Origin: Gammaproteobacteria bacterium
Lineage (GTDB): Bacteria; Pseudomonadota; Gammaproteobacteria; Burkholderiales; Rhodocyclaceae
Assembly (NCBI GenBank): GCA_018825305.1
Contig: JAHJEO010000018.1
Span: forward strand, 62,001-126,000
Length of the DNA: 64,000 bases
Direction of reading: 5' to 3'
In this document: piece by piece, positions 55,322 to 64,000 of the stretch
Layout: every line of letters starts with the position of its first letter
Numbering within the stretch: the first letter of the stretch is position 1
Made by a program: the position numbers and the translations under genes
Notes under the pieces: model-generated
Seen by the model: the letters and a program-made list of their open reading frames with translations, nothing else
The model's database searches: none
Told to the model about the DNA's origin: nothing

Positions 55322-55353
55322 AAAAAACCGCGGCATTGTCCGCGGTTTTTTTT
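55322..55353. terminator. bidirectional intrinsic terminator after csp
   Basis: Six As, CCGCGG, 6-base loop, CCGCGG, eight Ts. Serves the csp gene and can also stop the convergent kinase transcript. Confidence 0.88.
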
Positions 55354-55389
55354 CGCCTATCGCCCGCGGCCCGCGGCCCGCAGCCAGGC

Positions 55390-56412
55390 TCAGGCAGCCA
55401 GCGGCGCTTCGTCCATCAGGGCGATCTGCTCGCGCAGTTCGAGGATGCGCTCCTCCCAGTAGCGCGGCGTGTCGAACCAGGGGAAGGCGAGGGGGAAGGC
55501 CGGATCACTCCAGCGCCGCGCGATCCAGGCCGAGTAGTGGATCAGCCGCAGCGTGCGCAGCGCCTCGACCAGATGCAGTTCGCGCAGATCGAATTCGGCG
55601 AAATCCTCGTAGCCGGCGAGAATCTGATGCAACTGTGCGGTGCGCTCGTCGCGCTCGCCGGAGAGCAGCATCCACAGGTCCTGCACCGCCGGCCCCATGC
55701 GGGCGTCGTCGAAATCGACGAAGTGGGGGCCACGCGTCTTTCCGTCTTCGGTCCACAGCACGTTGCCCATGTGGCAGTCGCCGTGGATGCGAAGGCTGCG
55801 CACCGCTCCGGCACGCCCGAAGCATTGCCGAACGCCGGTGATGGCCTGGTCGGCGACGCCGGCCCAGACTTCGCGCAGTTCGGGGGGGATGAAGTCGTGG
55901 GCGAGCAGCCAGTCGCGCGGCTCCTCGCCGAAGCTGGCGATGTCCAGCGCCGGGCGGTGGCGGAAGGGTTCGAGGCCGCCCACGGCGTGGATGCGGCCGA
56001 GGAAGCGCCCGAGCCACTCGAGAACGCCTGGCTGGTCAAGTTCGGGCGGCCTGCCGCCCTGGCGCGGAAAGACGGCGAAGCGGAAGCCGGCGTGGCGATG
56101 CAGCGTTGCGCCGTCGAGACGCAACGGCGCCACCACCGGGATCTCGCGGGCGGCGAGTTCGGCGCTAAAGGCATGCTCTTCGAGGATGGCGTCGTCGCTC
56201 CAGCGCTCCGGGCGATAGAACTTGGCGATGACCCAGTCGGTCGCCGTACCGCTACCGCCGACTTTTCCCCCGGTTTCTATGCCGAGCTGATAGACGCGGT
56301 TCTCGAAACTGTTGAGGGCGAGCAGGCGGCCGTCCGTGTGCAGGCCGGTCGTGTCGATCGCGTCGAGGACGAGATCAGGGGTGAGGCGCGAGTAGGGGTG
56401 GTCGCCGGACAA
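55390..56412 (-). CDS. srkA: stress response serine/threonine kinase (SrkA/YihE-like)
   Basis: 340 aa, APH/homoserine-kinase-like fold. SFENRVYQLG glycine-rich region, catalytic HGDCHMGNVLW and metal-binding HFVDFDDARMGP are present. SrkA counters stress-induced death in E. coli. Between NRVYQ and AKFYRPERW there are about ten more residues than in the E. coli protein as I recall it (GGKVGGSGTATD, about 47-58), encoded by a family A repeat. Confidence 0.9.
   Translation of the reverse strand: MSGDHPYSRLTPDLVLDAIDTTGLHTDGRLLALNSFENRVYQLGIETGGKVGGSGTATDWVIAKFYRPERWSDDAILEEHAFSAELAAREIPVVAPLRLDGATLHRHAGFRFAVFPRQGGRPPELDQPGVLEWLGRFLGRIHAVGGLEPFRHRPALDIASFGEEPRDWLLAHDFIPPELREVWAGVADQAITGVRQCFGRAGAVRSLRIHGDCHMGNVLWTEDGKTRGPHFVDFDDARMGPAVQDLWMLLSGERDERTAQLHQILAGYEDFAEFDLRELHLVEALRTLRLIHYSAWIARRWSDPAFPLAFPWFDTPRYWEERILELREQIALMDEAPLAA
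56243..56268 (-). repeat. family A dispersed repeat inside srkA
   Basis: Minus strand GGAAAAGTCGGCGGTAGCGG then TACGGC. In frame as KVGGSGTA. Confidence 0.85.
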
Positions 56413-56418
56413 GGCGGA

Positions 56419-56646
56419 TCAGGCGCCTTCGCGCTCGGCCAGGCGCCGCAATACCAGCGGAAAGGCGCCGGTGAGGAACAGGGCGATGGCCGTGACGATC
56501 AGCGACAGGCCGGCCGCCGTGCCGTCGTTGAACAGCGGGTGCACGCCCTGCATCAGCCCGGCTAGCGCCGCGATGCCGACGATGGTGCTGACGATGCCCA
56601 GGGCGGTGAAGGCGAGGAAGGTCCAGGGCCAGTGGTGCGGTTTCAT
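56419..56646 (-). CDS. small two-helix membrane protein
   Basis: 75 aa with two hydrophobic helices (about 8-30 and 45-67) and a basic C-terminus (LRRLAEREGA). Its ATG overlaps the stop of the first paaK gene and the srkA start follows six bases after it, so it is co-transcribed. No known family recognised. Confidence 0.65.
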   Translation of the reverse strand: MKPHHWPWTFLAFTALGIVSTIVGIAALAGLMQGVHPLFNDGTAAGLSLIVTAIALFLTGAFPLVLRRLAEREGA

Positions 56647-57926
56647 TGATTTCTCAGGTCGATGACGCGCCGGGCCTTGCCGGTCGAGCGCTCGATGGCA
56701 CCGACCTCGGCGACCTCGACGCGGGTGTTGATGCCGATGTAGGACTTGATGTGGTGCTGCAGTTCCCGTGCGGCGGCCTCGCGTTCGGTGGCGGGGGCGG
56801 CGGCGAATTCGGGCCTGATCTCGACTTTCACCGCCAGGTCGTCCATGTGGCCGCGGCGCGAGACCTCGAGCACGTAGTGCGGTGCGAGCTTCGGCGTCCT
56901 GAGGATGAATTCCTCGATCTGCGAGGGGAAGAGATTGACGCCGCGGATGATCAGCATGTCGTCGGAGCGGCCGGTGATCTTGCCGATGCGGCGGAACGAG
57001 CGCGCAGAGGGCGGCAGCAGGCGCGTCAGGTCGCGGGTGCGGTAGCGCACGATGGGCAGCGCTTCCTTGGTGAGCGAAGTGAAAACCAGTTCGCCCTGCT
57101 CACCGTCGGCCAGCACCGCGCCGGTCGCAGGGTCGATGATCTCCGGGTAGAAATGATCCTCCCAGATGGTCGGGCCGTCGCGGCTTTCGATGCACTCGCA
57201 GGCGACGCCGGGGCCGATGACTTCCGACAGCCCATAGAGGTCCATGGCGGCGATGCCGAGTCTTGTTTCCAGCTGGCGGCGCATTTCCTCGCCCCACGGT
57301 TCGGCGCCGAAGATGCCACGCTGCAGGCTGCTCTGCGCCGGATCGAGGCCCTGGCGTTCGAACTCGTCGACGATGTTGAGGATGTAGGAGGGCGTGCCGA
57401 CGATCATGGTCGGCGTGAAGTCCTGGATCAGCTGCACCTGGCGCTCGGTCTGGCCGCCCGAGATCGGCACCACGGTGCAGCCGACGCGCTCCGCGCCGTA
57501 ATGCACGCCCAGGCCGCCGGTGAACAGGCCGTAGCCGTGGGTGACGTGGATGATGTCCTTGCGGGTTCCGCCGGCGGCACGGATCGAGCGGGCGACGATG
57601 CCGGCCCAGGTATCGATGTCGTTCTGGGTGTAGCCGACCACCGTGGGCCTGCCGGTGGTGCCGGAAGAGGCATGGACGCGTACCACGTCGTCCATCGGCA
57701 CCGCGAACATGCCGAAGGGATAGGTGTCGCGCAGGTCGGCCTTGGTGGTGAAGGGGAACTTCGCCAGGTCGTCGAGAGAGCCGAGGTCGTCGGGATGCAC
57801 GCCGGCGGAATCGAACTTGGCCTTGTAGTGCGCCACGTTGTCATAGGCATGGCGCAGCGATTTCCGCAGCCGTTCGAGCTGCAGCGCCGCGATCTCGTCG
57901 CGGCTGGCGATTTCGATTGGCTCCAT
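56643..57926 (-). CDS. paaK: phenylacetate-CoA ligase, copy 1
   Basis: 427 aa, ANL adenylating enzyme. ATP loop HASSGTTGRPTVVGYT, YGLSEVIGPG, and the C-terminal LIIRGVNLFPSQIEE. It activates phenylacetate with CoA in the cytoplasm. It lies three bases after a second, closely similar paaK (57930-59234). The region between YGLSEV and the acidic TIWEDHF includes ACECIESRD. Confidence 0.93.
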   Translation of the reverse strand: MEPIEIASRDEIAALQLERLRKSLRHAYDNVAHYKAKFDSAGVHPDDLGSLDDLAKFPFTTKADLRDTYPFGMFAVPMDDVVRVHASSGTTGRPTVVGYTQNDIDTWAGIVARSIRAAGGTRKDIIHVTHGYGLFTGGLGVHYGAERVGCTVVPISGGQTERQVQLIQDFTPTMIVGTPSYILNIVDEFERQGLDPAQSSLQRGIFGAEPWGEEMRRQLETRLGIAAMDLYGLSEVIGPGVACECIESRDGPTIWEDHFYPEIIDPATGAVLADGEQGELVFTSLTKEALPIVRYRTRDLTRLLPPSARSFRRIGKITGRSDDMLIIRGVNLFPSQIEEFILRTPKLAPHYVLEVSRRGHMDDLAVKVEIRPEFAAAPATEREAAARELQHHIKSYIGINTRVEVAEVGAIERSTGKARRVIDLRNQ

Positions 57927-57929
57927 GGC

Positions 57930-59234
57930 CTACTTTGGCCGCTTGTCGATGACGCGCTTGGCTTTGCCGATCGAGCGCTCGATGTCGCCCACGGCCTGGA
58001 TGTCCACTCGGGTGCTGATGCCGATATAGGACTTGATGTGGTGCTGCAGTTCGTGCGCGACGTATTCCTTCTCGGCGGCGGTGGCGGTGGCGAATTCCGG
58101 CTTGATCTCGACATTGACCACCATCGCGTCGAGGTGCCCCTCGCGGCTGACCTCGAGCTGGTAGTGCGGCGAGAGCTTCGGCATCTTGAGGATCTGTTCC
58201 TCGATCTGCGAGGGGAAGACATTGACGCCGCGGATGATCAGCATGTCGTCCGAGCGGCCGGTGATCTTGGCGATGCGGCGCATCGAGCACGCCGTCGGCG
58301 GCAGCAGGCGGGTCAGGTCTCGGGTGCGGTAGCGGATGATGGGCAGCGCTTCCTTGGTGAGCGAGGTGAATACCAGTTCGCCCAGTTCGCCGTCGGGCAG
58401 CACCTCACCGGTCTCGGGGTGGATGATCTCGGGGTAGAAGTGGTCTTCCCAGATCACCGGGCCGTCCTTGGTTTCGGCGCATTCCTGCGCCACGCCGGGG
58501 CCCATGACTTCCGACAGGCCGTAGATGTCGACGGCCTCCATGCCGAAGCGACGCTCGATCTCGCCGCGCATTTCGTTGGTCCATGGCTCGGCGCCGTGGA
58601 TGCCGAGCCTGAGCGAGCATTGCGCTGCGTCGAGGCCCTGGCGCTGGAACTCGTCGGCGATGGCCAGTGCGTAGGAGGGCGTGACCATGATGATGTCGGG
58701 CGTGAAGTCCTGGATCAGCTGCACCTGGCGCTCGGTCTGGCCGCCACCGAAGGGGATGACGGTGCAGCCGAGGCGCTCGGCGCCGTAGTGGGCGCCGAGG
58801 CCGCCCGTGAACAGGCCGTAGCCGTAGGAGACATGCACCTTGTCGCCGGGCCGTCCGCCGGCGGCGTGGATCGAGCGCGCCATCAGGTTGGCCCAGGTGT
58901 CGATGTCCTTCTGGGTATAGCCGACCACGGTGGGCTTGCCGGTGGTGCCGCTGGAAGCATGGACGCGCACCACCTTCTCGCGCGGTACGGCGAACATGCC
59001 GAAGGGGTAGTTGCTGCGCAGGTCCTGCTTGGTGGTGAAGGGGAATTTCGCCAGGTCGGCCAGCGACTTGAGGTCGTCCGGGTGGGCGCCGGCGGCGTCG
59101 AAGGCCGCCTGGTAGTGCGGCACGTTGGCGTAGACATGGCGCAGCGTCTGCTTCAGGCGTTCCAGCTGCAGCGCCGCGATCTCGTCGCGGCTGGCGGTTT
59201 CGATGGCGTCAAAGGCTTGGTGCATGCGGGTCAT
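57930..59234 (-). CDS. paaK: phenylacetate-CoA ligase, copy 2
   Basis: 434 aa paralogue of the next gene with the same motif order: HASSGTTGKPTVVGYT, YGLSEVMGPG, LIIRGVNVFPSQIEE. Differences cluster in the substrate-side region (GGGQTERQVQLIQDFTPDIIMVTPSYAL against GTPSYILN in copy 1), so the two may prefer different aryl acids. Overlaps paaI by 4 bases. Confidence 0.93.
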   Translation of the reverse strand: MTRMHQAFDAIETASRDEIAALQLERLKQTLRHVYANVPHYQAAFDAAGAHPDDLKSLADLAKFPFTTKQDLRSNYPFGMFAVPREKVVRVHASSGTTGKPTVVGYTQKDIDTWANLMARSIHAAGGRPGDKVHVSYGYGLFTGGLGAHYGAERLGCTVIPFGGGQTERQVQLIQDFTPDIIMVTPSYALAIADEFQRQGLDAAQCSLRLGIHGAEPWTNEMRGEIERRFGMEAVDIYGLSEVMGPGVAQECAETKDGPVIWEDHFYPEIIHPETGEVLPDGELGELVFTSLTKEALPIIRYRTRDLTRLLPPTACSMRRIAKITGRSDDMLIIRGVNVFPSQIEEQILKMPKLSPHYQLEVSREGHLDAMVVNVEIKPEFATATAAEKEYVAHELQHHIKSYIGISTRVDIQAVGDIERSIGKAKRVIDKRPK

Positions 59235-59686
59235 CTCCCTTCCGGCGAGGGGGCATTATCCGACGTTTCGAAGAAATGGCCCCTGATCCGCGTCGAGCGG
59301 CCGCGAAAAATCGCGACCAGTTTTCCCGTCGGATCGGTCACCTCGATGTCGTAGGTGCCACTGCGCCCACCCTGATGGCGGGCATGGCCGTGGGCGGTGA
59401 GGCGGTCGCCGAGGTGGGCCGGGGCGATGAAGTTGATGTCCACCCCGGCGGCGACGGCACGGTGGTTGAAGCTGTTGCAGGCATAGGCGAAGGCCGAGTC
59501 GGCCAGGGCGAAGATGAAGCCGCCGTGGCAGGTGCCGTGGCCGTTGACCATGTCCTGGCGGACAACCATGGCCAGCGTCGCCGTGCCGGGGCCGACGGCG
59601 AGGATCTCCATGCCGAGGCCACGTGCGGCGTGGTCGTCGGGCCACATGACCTCGGCGCAGCGTTGTGCGATTTGTTCTGGACTCAT
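59231..59686 (-). CDS. paaI: hotdog-fold thioesterase PaaI
   Basis: 151 aa. Hotdog fold with NGHGTCHGGFIFALADSAFAYACNS, the catalytic Asp helix of PaaI, and DINFIAPAHLGDRLTAHG. It hydrolyses stalled ring-hydroxylated phenylacetyl-CoA esters. Probably first gene of paaI-paaK-paaK-(small protein)-srkA, divergent from paaN. Confidence 0.92.
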   Translation of the reverse strand: MSPEQIAQRCAEVMWPDDHAARGLGMEILAVGPGTATLAMVVRQDMVNGHGTCHGGFIFALADSAFAYACNSFNHRAVAAGVDINFIAPAHLGDRLTAHGHARHQGGRSGTYDIEVTDPTGKLVAIFRGRSTRIRGHFFETSDNAPSPEGR

Positions 59687-59805
59687 TCCGGGGGGCTCCG
59701 TGCGGCGGCCATGCCGGGCGCAAAGGACATGGGCTTATGGGTTTAGAATCGGGTGCGTCGCAATTATCGCAGGGCCGCGGCGCGCGCCTCCAGGGAGATC
59801 GATCG

Positions 59806-61479
59806 ATGGCACATCCTTTGTTCGACAAGCACCAGACCTTGCTCGCTGGCGCCCTCGAGGCCATCCGCGGCCGCGGCTACTGGAATCCCTACTCGGAAAA
59901 CCCGGCGAGCTACGGCGACGATGCCATCGAGGAAGGCCGCAAGGCTTTTTCAGCCTACTTCGACGCCCAGTTCTATCTCGATCAGCCGGGCGTGATGGGG
60001 CGAGTGATTGCCGGGCATTCGCCTTTCGGCCTGGCGCTGGACATCAGCTTTCCGCAATGCAGCCCGGACGCGCTGATCGCTGCTGCCAGGGGCGCCATGC
60101 CGGCGTGGATTCGCGCCGGCGCCGAGGTGCGGGCGGGGGTTTGCGCCGAAATTCTGGCCCGCCTCAACGAGCGCAGCATGGAGATCGCCCACGCCGTGAT
60201 GCACACCACCGGGCAGAGCCTGATGATGGCTTTCCAGTCCGGCGGCCCGCAGGCGCAGGCGCGCGGCCTCGAAGCCGTGGCGCAGGCCTGGGGCGAGATG
60301 AAGCATGTGCCGGAAAGTGTGTTGTGGGAAAGGCCGCAGGGCAAGAATCCGCCGCTGGTGATCGAGAAGCGCTTTACCGTGGTGCCGCGCGGCGTGTCGC
60401 TGGTGATGGCCTGCGCCACCGCGCCGACGCTGGCGGCGTATCCGGCGCTGTTCGCCAGCCTCGCCACCGGCAATCCGGTGATCGTCAAGCCGCATCCAGC
60501 GGCCATCCTGCCGTTGGCCATCACCGTGGCTCTGGCGCGACAGACGCTCAAGGAAGCCGGCTTCGACGCCAGTCTTGTCAGCCTGCTGGTGGATGATTCC
60601 GGCACGCCGGTGGCCAAGGATGTCGCGGTGAAGGGTGACATCCGCCTGATCGATTGCGCCGGACGCACGGAGTACGGTGAATGGTTCGAGGAGAACGCCC
60701 GCCAGGCCCATGTTTTCGCCCAGAAGTCCGGGGTCAACTGCGTGGTGGTGGAATCGACCGGCGACTACAAGGGCATGCTGCGCAATCTGGCCGTCACGCT
60801 CTCGCTGCATTCCGGCCAGACCGCGCTGACGCCGCGCACCATCCTGGTATCGAGCGAAGGCATCAAGACGCCCGATGGCACCTATGCGCCGGAACAGTTC
60901 GGCCGCGACCTGTCGCTGGCCATCAGCGCGCTGCTTGAAGACAACGCCCGCGCGGTCGAGGTGCTCGGCGCGATTCAGAGCCCCGACACGGTGACGCGCA
61001 TCGACGCCCTGCGCGAACTCGGCGCCGAGTCCGGCCAGGTGTTGCGCGACTCGTCGCCGCTGCCGCATCCGCAATGGCCACAGGCGCGCGTGCATACGCC
61101 GTTGCTGCTGCGCATCGAGGTGTCCGACCGTCAGATTTACGAGGAAGAACGGCTCGGCCCGATCAGCTGCGTCGTCGAGACGGCGACCGCATCGGAAAGC
61201 TTCGCCATCGCCGAGCGCATCATGCGCGAGAAGGGCGCGGCGACGTTCTCCGTCCATTCGGTCAACCCGGTGATGCAGCAACTGGCGGAGGATGTGGCGA
61301 TTCGCGCTGGCGTCGCGCTTTATTTCAACCTGACGGGCGGCCTTTACGTCACCCAGTCGGCCCCGTTTTCCGATTTCAACGGTACCGGCGCCAATCCGGC
61401 GTCGAGCGCCTCCGTGGTCGATGTCGCATTCGTCGCCAGCCGCTTCCACGTCGTGCAGTCGAGCCGCCATGCCGGCTAG
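59806..61479 (+). CDS. paaN: PaaN-like aldehyde dehydrogenase family protein
   Basis: 557 aa from ATG 59806 (AGGGAG ribosome site). It resembles the phenylacetate degradation PaaN protein end to end (MAHPLFDKHQTLLAGALEAIRGRGYWNPY at the start; DIRLIDCAGRTEYGEW; FNLTGGLYVTQSAPFSDFNGTG near the end). At the position where I remember a Cys in the family (SGQMCTTP) this protein has SGQTALTP (about residue 339), so aldehyde oxidation may be lost. Adjacent to paaI/paaK but without the paaABCDE oxygenase in this window. Confidence 0.8.
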   Translation: MAHPLFDKHQTLLAGALEAIRGRGYWNPYSENPASYGDDAIEEGRKAFSAYFDAQFYLDQPGVMGRVIAGHSPFGLALDISFPQCSPDALIAAARGAMPAWIRAGAEVRAGVCAEILARLNERSMEIAHAVMHTTGQSLMMAFQSGGPQAQARGLEAVAQAWGEMKHVPESVLWERPQGKNPPLVIEKRFTVVPRGVSLVMACATAPTLAAYPALFASLATGNPVIVKPHPAAILPLAITVALARQTLKEAGFDASLVSLLVDDSGTPVAKDVAVKGDIRLIDCAGRTEYGEWFEENARQAHVFAQKSGVNCVVVESTGDYKGMLRNLAVTLSLHSGQTALTPRTILVSSEGIKTPDGTYAPEQFGRDLSLAISALLEDNARAVEVLGAIQSPDTVTRIDALRELGAESGQVLRDSSPLPHPQWPQARVHTPLLLRIEVSDRQIYEEERLGPISCVVETATASESFAIAERIMREKGAATFSVHSVNPVMQQLAEDVAIRAGVALYFNLTGGLYVTQSAPFSDFNGTGANPASSASVVDVAFVASRFHVVQSSRHAG

Positions 61480-61507
61480 CAAGTAAGTAATCAGTAAATG
61501 TTAGATG

Positions 61508-61528
61508 GCCATAATGTTTGATTATGGC
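61508..61528. promoter_or_regulatory. inverted repeat upstream of the DUF2889 gene
   Basis: GCCATAAT, 5-base spacer, ATTATGGC in the gap after paaN. No T-tract, so more like an operator than a terminator. Confidence 0.4.
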
Positions 61529-61560
61529 AATGCAGACCACTCATCGCTCCGATCGATCCC

Positions 61561-62112
61561 ATGCCCTCTTCCGTGCCGCCGGTTACCCGCACGCGCCTGC
61601 ATACGCGGCGAATTGCACTGGAGGGCTGGAAGCGCAGCGACGGCCTGTGGGACATCGAGGCGCGGCTGACCGACACCAAGGATCACGACTACGCCATCGC
61701 CTCGGGCGTGCGGCCGCGCGGCGAGCCGGTCCATGACATGGCGGTGCGCGTGACCATAGACTCGGATTTCAACATCGTCGCGGCGGAAGCAGATTCGCTG
61801 GCGGTGCCCTATCCCGGCGACTGCGACAGCATTGCGCCGGCTTACGCGAAGATCGTCGGCCTCAACCTGGTGCGCGGTTTTCGGCGCAGCGTGGGCGAGA
61901 TGTTCGACGGCGTGCGCGGCTGTTCCCACATCACCGAGTTGCTGGCGTCGCTGCCCACCGCGGCCATCCAGACCTTCGCCAGCGAGGCCAGGGACACCGA
62001 GGGGCTGGAGCCTGGCGCCAAGCCCTTCCAGCTCGACCGCTGCCATGCGCTCGATACGGGTTCGGATACCGTGCGGCGCTACTATCCGCGCTGGTATCGC
62101 GGCGAACCCTGA
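61561..62112 (+). CDS. DUF2889 family protein
   Basis: 183 aa. The N-terminal [36 protein letters not shown] and central [28 protein letters not shown] with [13 protein letters not shown] fit the DUF2889 family as I remember it. It is soluble, with conserved His and Cys. The function of the family is unknown; members often sit beside aromatic-acid genes. About 35 bases separate it from the family B leader before sucC. Confidence 0.75.
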   Translation: MPSSVPPVTRTRLHTRRIALEGWKRSDGLWDIEARLTDTKDHDYAIASGVRPRGEPVHDMAVRVTIDSDFNIVAAEADSLAVPYPGDCDSIAPAYAKIVGLNLVRGFRRSVGEMFDGVRGCSHITELLASLPTAAIQTFASEARDTEGLEPGAKPFQLDRCHALDTGSDTVRRYYPRWYRGEP

Positions 62113-62147
62113 ACCCCAACAAGCTTCATCCCCACGAGGAAAGCAAC

Positions 62148-62231
62148 ATGACTCCCACGCTCACTTTGTTCGCTGCCCCCACAGGGGGCGCTGCCTCCCT
62201 CGGGGCGGCCCTTCGGAAGGCATTCCCATGA
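62148..62231 (+). repeat. family B start-codon leader element before sucC (subtype 2)
   Basis: The native-looking ribosome site GAGGAAAGC precedes an ATG at 62148. It is followed by CTCCCACGCTCACTTTG, a GCCCCCACAGGGGGC hairpin and GGGGCGGCCCTTCGGAAGG. The 27-codon frame ([21 protein letters not shown]...KAFP) has a TGA overlapping the sucC ATG (62228). Confidence 0.9.
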
Positions 62232-63391
62232 AGATCCACGAATATCAGGGCAAGGAAATCCTGCGGAAGTTCGGCGTGGCCACCCCGCGCGGCGTTCCGT
62301 GTTTTTCGGTCGACGAGGCGGTCAAGGCTGCCGAAAGTCTTGGCGGCAAGGTCTGGGTGGTCAAGGCCCAGATCCATGCCGGCGGTCGCGGCAAGGGCGG
62401 TGGCGTCAAGGTTGCCAAGTCGCTCGACGAAGTGAAGTCCTACGCCGGCCAGATCCTCGGCATGCAGCTCAAGACCCACCAGACCGGCCCCGAGGGGCAA
62501 CAGGTGCGCCGCCTGCTGGTCGAGGAGGGTGCCGACATCAAGAAGGAGCTTTACGTCGGCATGGTTGTGGATCGTGTCACCCAGCGCGTTTGCCTGATGG
62601 CGTCTTCCGAGGGCGGCATGGACATCGAGGAAGTGGCGGCGCACACGCCGGAGAAGATCCACAAGGTCTTCGTCGATCCGGTGGCCGGGCTGACCGACAC
62701 CGAGGCCGACGCGACCTGCCGCCAGATCGGCGTTCCCGAGTCCGCCGTGATCCAGGGCCGTGCCGTGCTGCAGGGGCTCTACCAGGCCTTCTGGGACACC
62801 GATGCCTCGCTGGCCGAGATCAACCCGCTGATCGTGACCGGCGATGGTCGCGTGGTGGCGCTCGACGCCAAGATGAATTTCGATTCCAATGCCCTGTTCC
62901 GCCACGAGGACATCGTCGCCATGCGCGACCTCGACGAGGAGGATCCGGCCGAGGTCGAGGCCTCGAAGTTCGACCTGTCCTACATTTCGCTCGACGGCAA
63001 CATCGGCTGTCTGGTGAATGGCGCCGGCCTGGCGATGGCGACCATGGACACCATCAAGCTCTTCGGCGCCGAACCCGCCAACTTCCTCGACGTTGGCGGT
63101 GGCGCCACCACCGAGAAGGTGACCGAAGCTTTCAAACTGATGCTGGCCAATCCCAAGGTCAAGGGCATTTTGGTGAACATCTTCGGCGGCATCATGCGTT
63201 GCGACACCATCGCCGACGGCGTGGTCGCGGCCGCCCGGGAAACCCATCTCAGCGTGCCGCTGGTGGTGCGCATGCGCGGCACCAACGAGGACCTCGGCAA
63301 GCAGATCCTCAAGGACTCCGGCCTGCCCATCATCGCCGCCAGCGACATGGCGGACGCCGCGCAGAAAATCGTCGCCGCCGTGAACGGTTAA
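62228..63391 (+). CDS. sucC: succinyl-CoA synthetase beta subunit SucC
   Basis: 387 aa, usual length. ATP-grasp domain ([35 protein letters not shown]) and C-terminal CoA-ligase domain ([16 protein letters not shown]). TCA-cycle substrate-level phosphorylation with SucD. Its start is displaced from the likely original ribosome site by the family B element; GGAAGG in the repeat lies seven bases before the ATG and may replace it. Confidence 0.96.
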   Translation: MKIHEYQGKEILRKFGVATPRGVPCFSVDEAVKAAESLGGKVWVVKAQIHAGGRGKGGGVKVAKSLDEVKSYAGQILGMQLKTHQTGPEGQQVRRLLVEEGADIKKELYVGMVVDRVTQRVCLMASSEGGMDIEEVAAHTPEKIHKVFVDPVAGLTDTEADATCRQIGVPESAVIQGRAVLQGLYQAFWDTDASLAEINPLIVTGDGRVVALDAKMNFDSNALFRHEDIVAMRDLDEEDPAEVEASKFDLSYISLDGNIGCLVNGAGLAMATMDTIKLFGAEPANFLDVGGGATTEKVTEAFKLMLANPKVKGILVNIFGGIMRCDTIADGVVAAARETHLSVPLVVRMRGTNEDLGKQILKDSGLPIIAASDMADAAQKIVAAVNG

Positions 63392-63400
63392 GGAAAAAAC

Positions 63401-64000
63401 ATGAGCATCCTCATCAACAAGGACACCCGCGTCGTCACCCAGGGCATCACCGGCAAGACCGGCCAGTTCCACACCAAGATGTGCAAGGACTACGCCAACG
63501 GCGCCAACTGTTTCGTCGCCGGCGTCAATCCCAAGAAGGCCGGCGAGAGTTTCGAGGACATTCCGATCTACGCCACCGTCAAGGAGGCCAAGCAGCAGCA
63601 GGGCGTCAATGCCTCCGTCATCTACGTGCCGCCGCCCTTCGCCGCCGCGGCGATCTGGGAAGCCGTCGAGGCCGATCTGGATCTCGTGATCTGCATCACC
63701 GAGGGCATCCCGGTGCGCGACATGGTGGCGCTGAAGGACCGGATGGCCCGCGAAAACCGCAAGACCGTGCTGTGCGGCCCCAACTGCCCCGGCATCATCA
63801 CGCCGGACGAGATCAAGATCGGCATCATGCCCGGCCACATCCACAAGAAGGGTCGCATCGGCGTGGTGTCTCGCTCCGGTACGCTGACCTACGAGGCCGT
63901 CGGCCAGCTCTCCGACCTCGACCTCGGCCAGAGCACGGCGGTCGGTATCGGCGGCGACCCGGTGAACGGCCTCAAGCACAAGGACGTGCTGGAGCTGTTC
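63401..64000 (+). CDS. sucD: succinyl-CoA synthetase alpha subunit SucD (5' part)
   Basis: First 200 codons only, cut by the window end. CoA-binding Rossmann part: [68 protein letters not shown]. The phospho-His lies beyond the edge. Ribosome site AAGGAAAAAAC precedes the ATG nine bases after sucC. Confidence 0.95.
   Translation, partial: MSILINKDTRVVTQGITGKTGQFHTKMCKDYANGANCFVAGVNPKKAGESFEDIPIYATVKEAKQQQGVNASVIYVPPPFAAAAIWEAVEADLDLVICITEGIPVRDMVALKDRMARENRKTVLCGPNCPGIITPDEIKIGIMPGHIHKKGRIGVVSRSGTLTYEAVGQLSDLDLGQSTAVGIGGDPVNGLKHKDVLELF

Noticed and set aside
56646-59354. Plus-strand open frame of 902 codons opposite the two paaK genes
   Set aside because: Shows internal repetition only because the two paaK genes are paralogous. 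No independent protein features.

Overview
This 64 kb window is GC-rich chromosomal DNA from a betaproteobacterium, most likely Rhodocyclales. That inference rests on the hisG-hisD...hisF-hisI-hisE-hinT-tatABC order, the mlaFEDACB-bolA-murA-his order, the MSHA-like pilus cluster and the duplicated paaK/paaI/paaN genes. I saw no rRNA, tRNA, CRISPR array or transposase gene. Coding is dense and nearly all of it is assignable.

Layout. (1) 1-19.4 kb: a membrane histidine kinase and an adenylate cyclase, then a long minus-strand operon (17.9 to 3.2 kb) for an MSHA-type type IV pilus: AAA+ ATPase, secretin, TPR protein, extension ATPase, PilC-like platform, PilM/N-, PilO- and PilP-like proteins, a giant PilX-like protein carrying two phage-tail-fibre-like repeats, and a pseudopilin. 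An NtrC-type regulator follows at 17.9-19.3 kb. (2) 19.5-26.5 kb: the outer-membrane lipid asymmetry system mlaFEDACB, a YadGH-like ABC exporter, a BolA-family gene and murA. (3) 26.5-36.5 kb: histidine biosynthesis, in which hisC and an unknown membrane gene lie inverted inside the operon, then hinT and tatABC. (4) 36.5-42.8 kb: DegS-like protease, Nif3-like protein, a hypothetical protein, FimV-like protein, FAH-family hydrolase, orphan TRAP binding protein, msrA. (5) 42.8-54.7 kb: a two-partner secretion/contact-dependent inhibition locus (fhaC-fhaB) followed by an array of orphan and degraded fhaB modules with small lipoprotein genes. (6) 55-64 kb: cold-shock gene, SrkA-like kinase, paaK twice, paaI, paaN, a DUF2889 protein, sucC and the 5' part of sucD.

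Two dispersed repeat families run through the window and are its most unusual content. Family A is a roughly 26 bp sequence built around GTCGGCGCTGGCG. It lies inside at least seven protein-coding genes without breaking frame, reading as KVGAGGTA or VAPAPTF depending on orientation (for example in MurA, SrkA, MsrA, Nif3 and the PilM/N-like protein). At one gene junction it supplies the start codon. Family B is a 75-125 bp GC-rich hairpin element that sits exactly at the start codon of a downstream gene. In all six copies it carries a short reading frame of 25-40 codons. In the four copies with a same-strand gene immediately upstream, the frame starts at or within a few bases of that gene's stop. 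In the other two it starts 5-8 bases after a Shine-Dalgarno sequence. It ends overlapping, or within 5 bases of, the downstream start codon. This looks like a mobile translational-coupling leader. Whether either family is already described could not be checked here.
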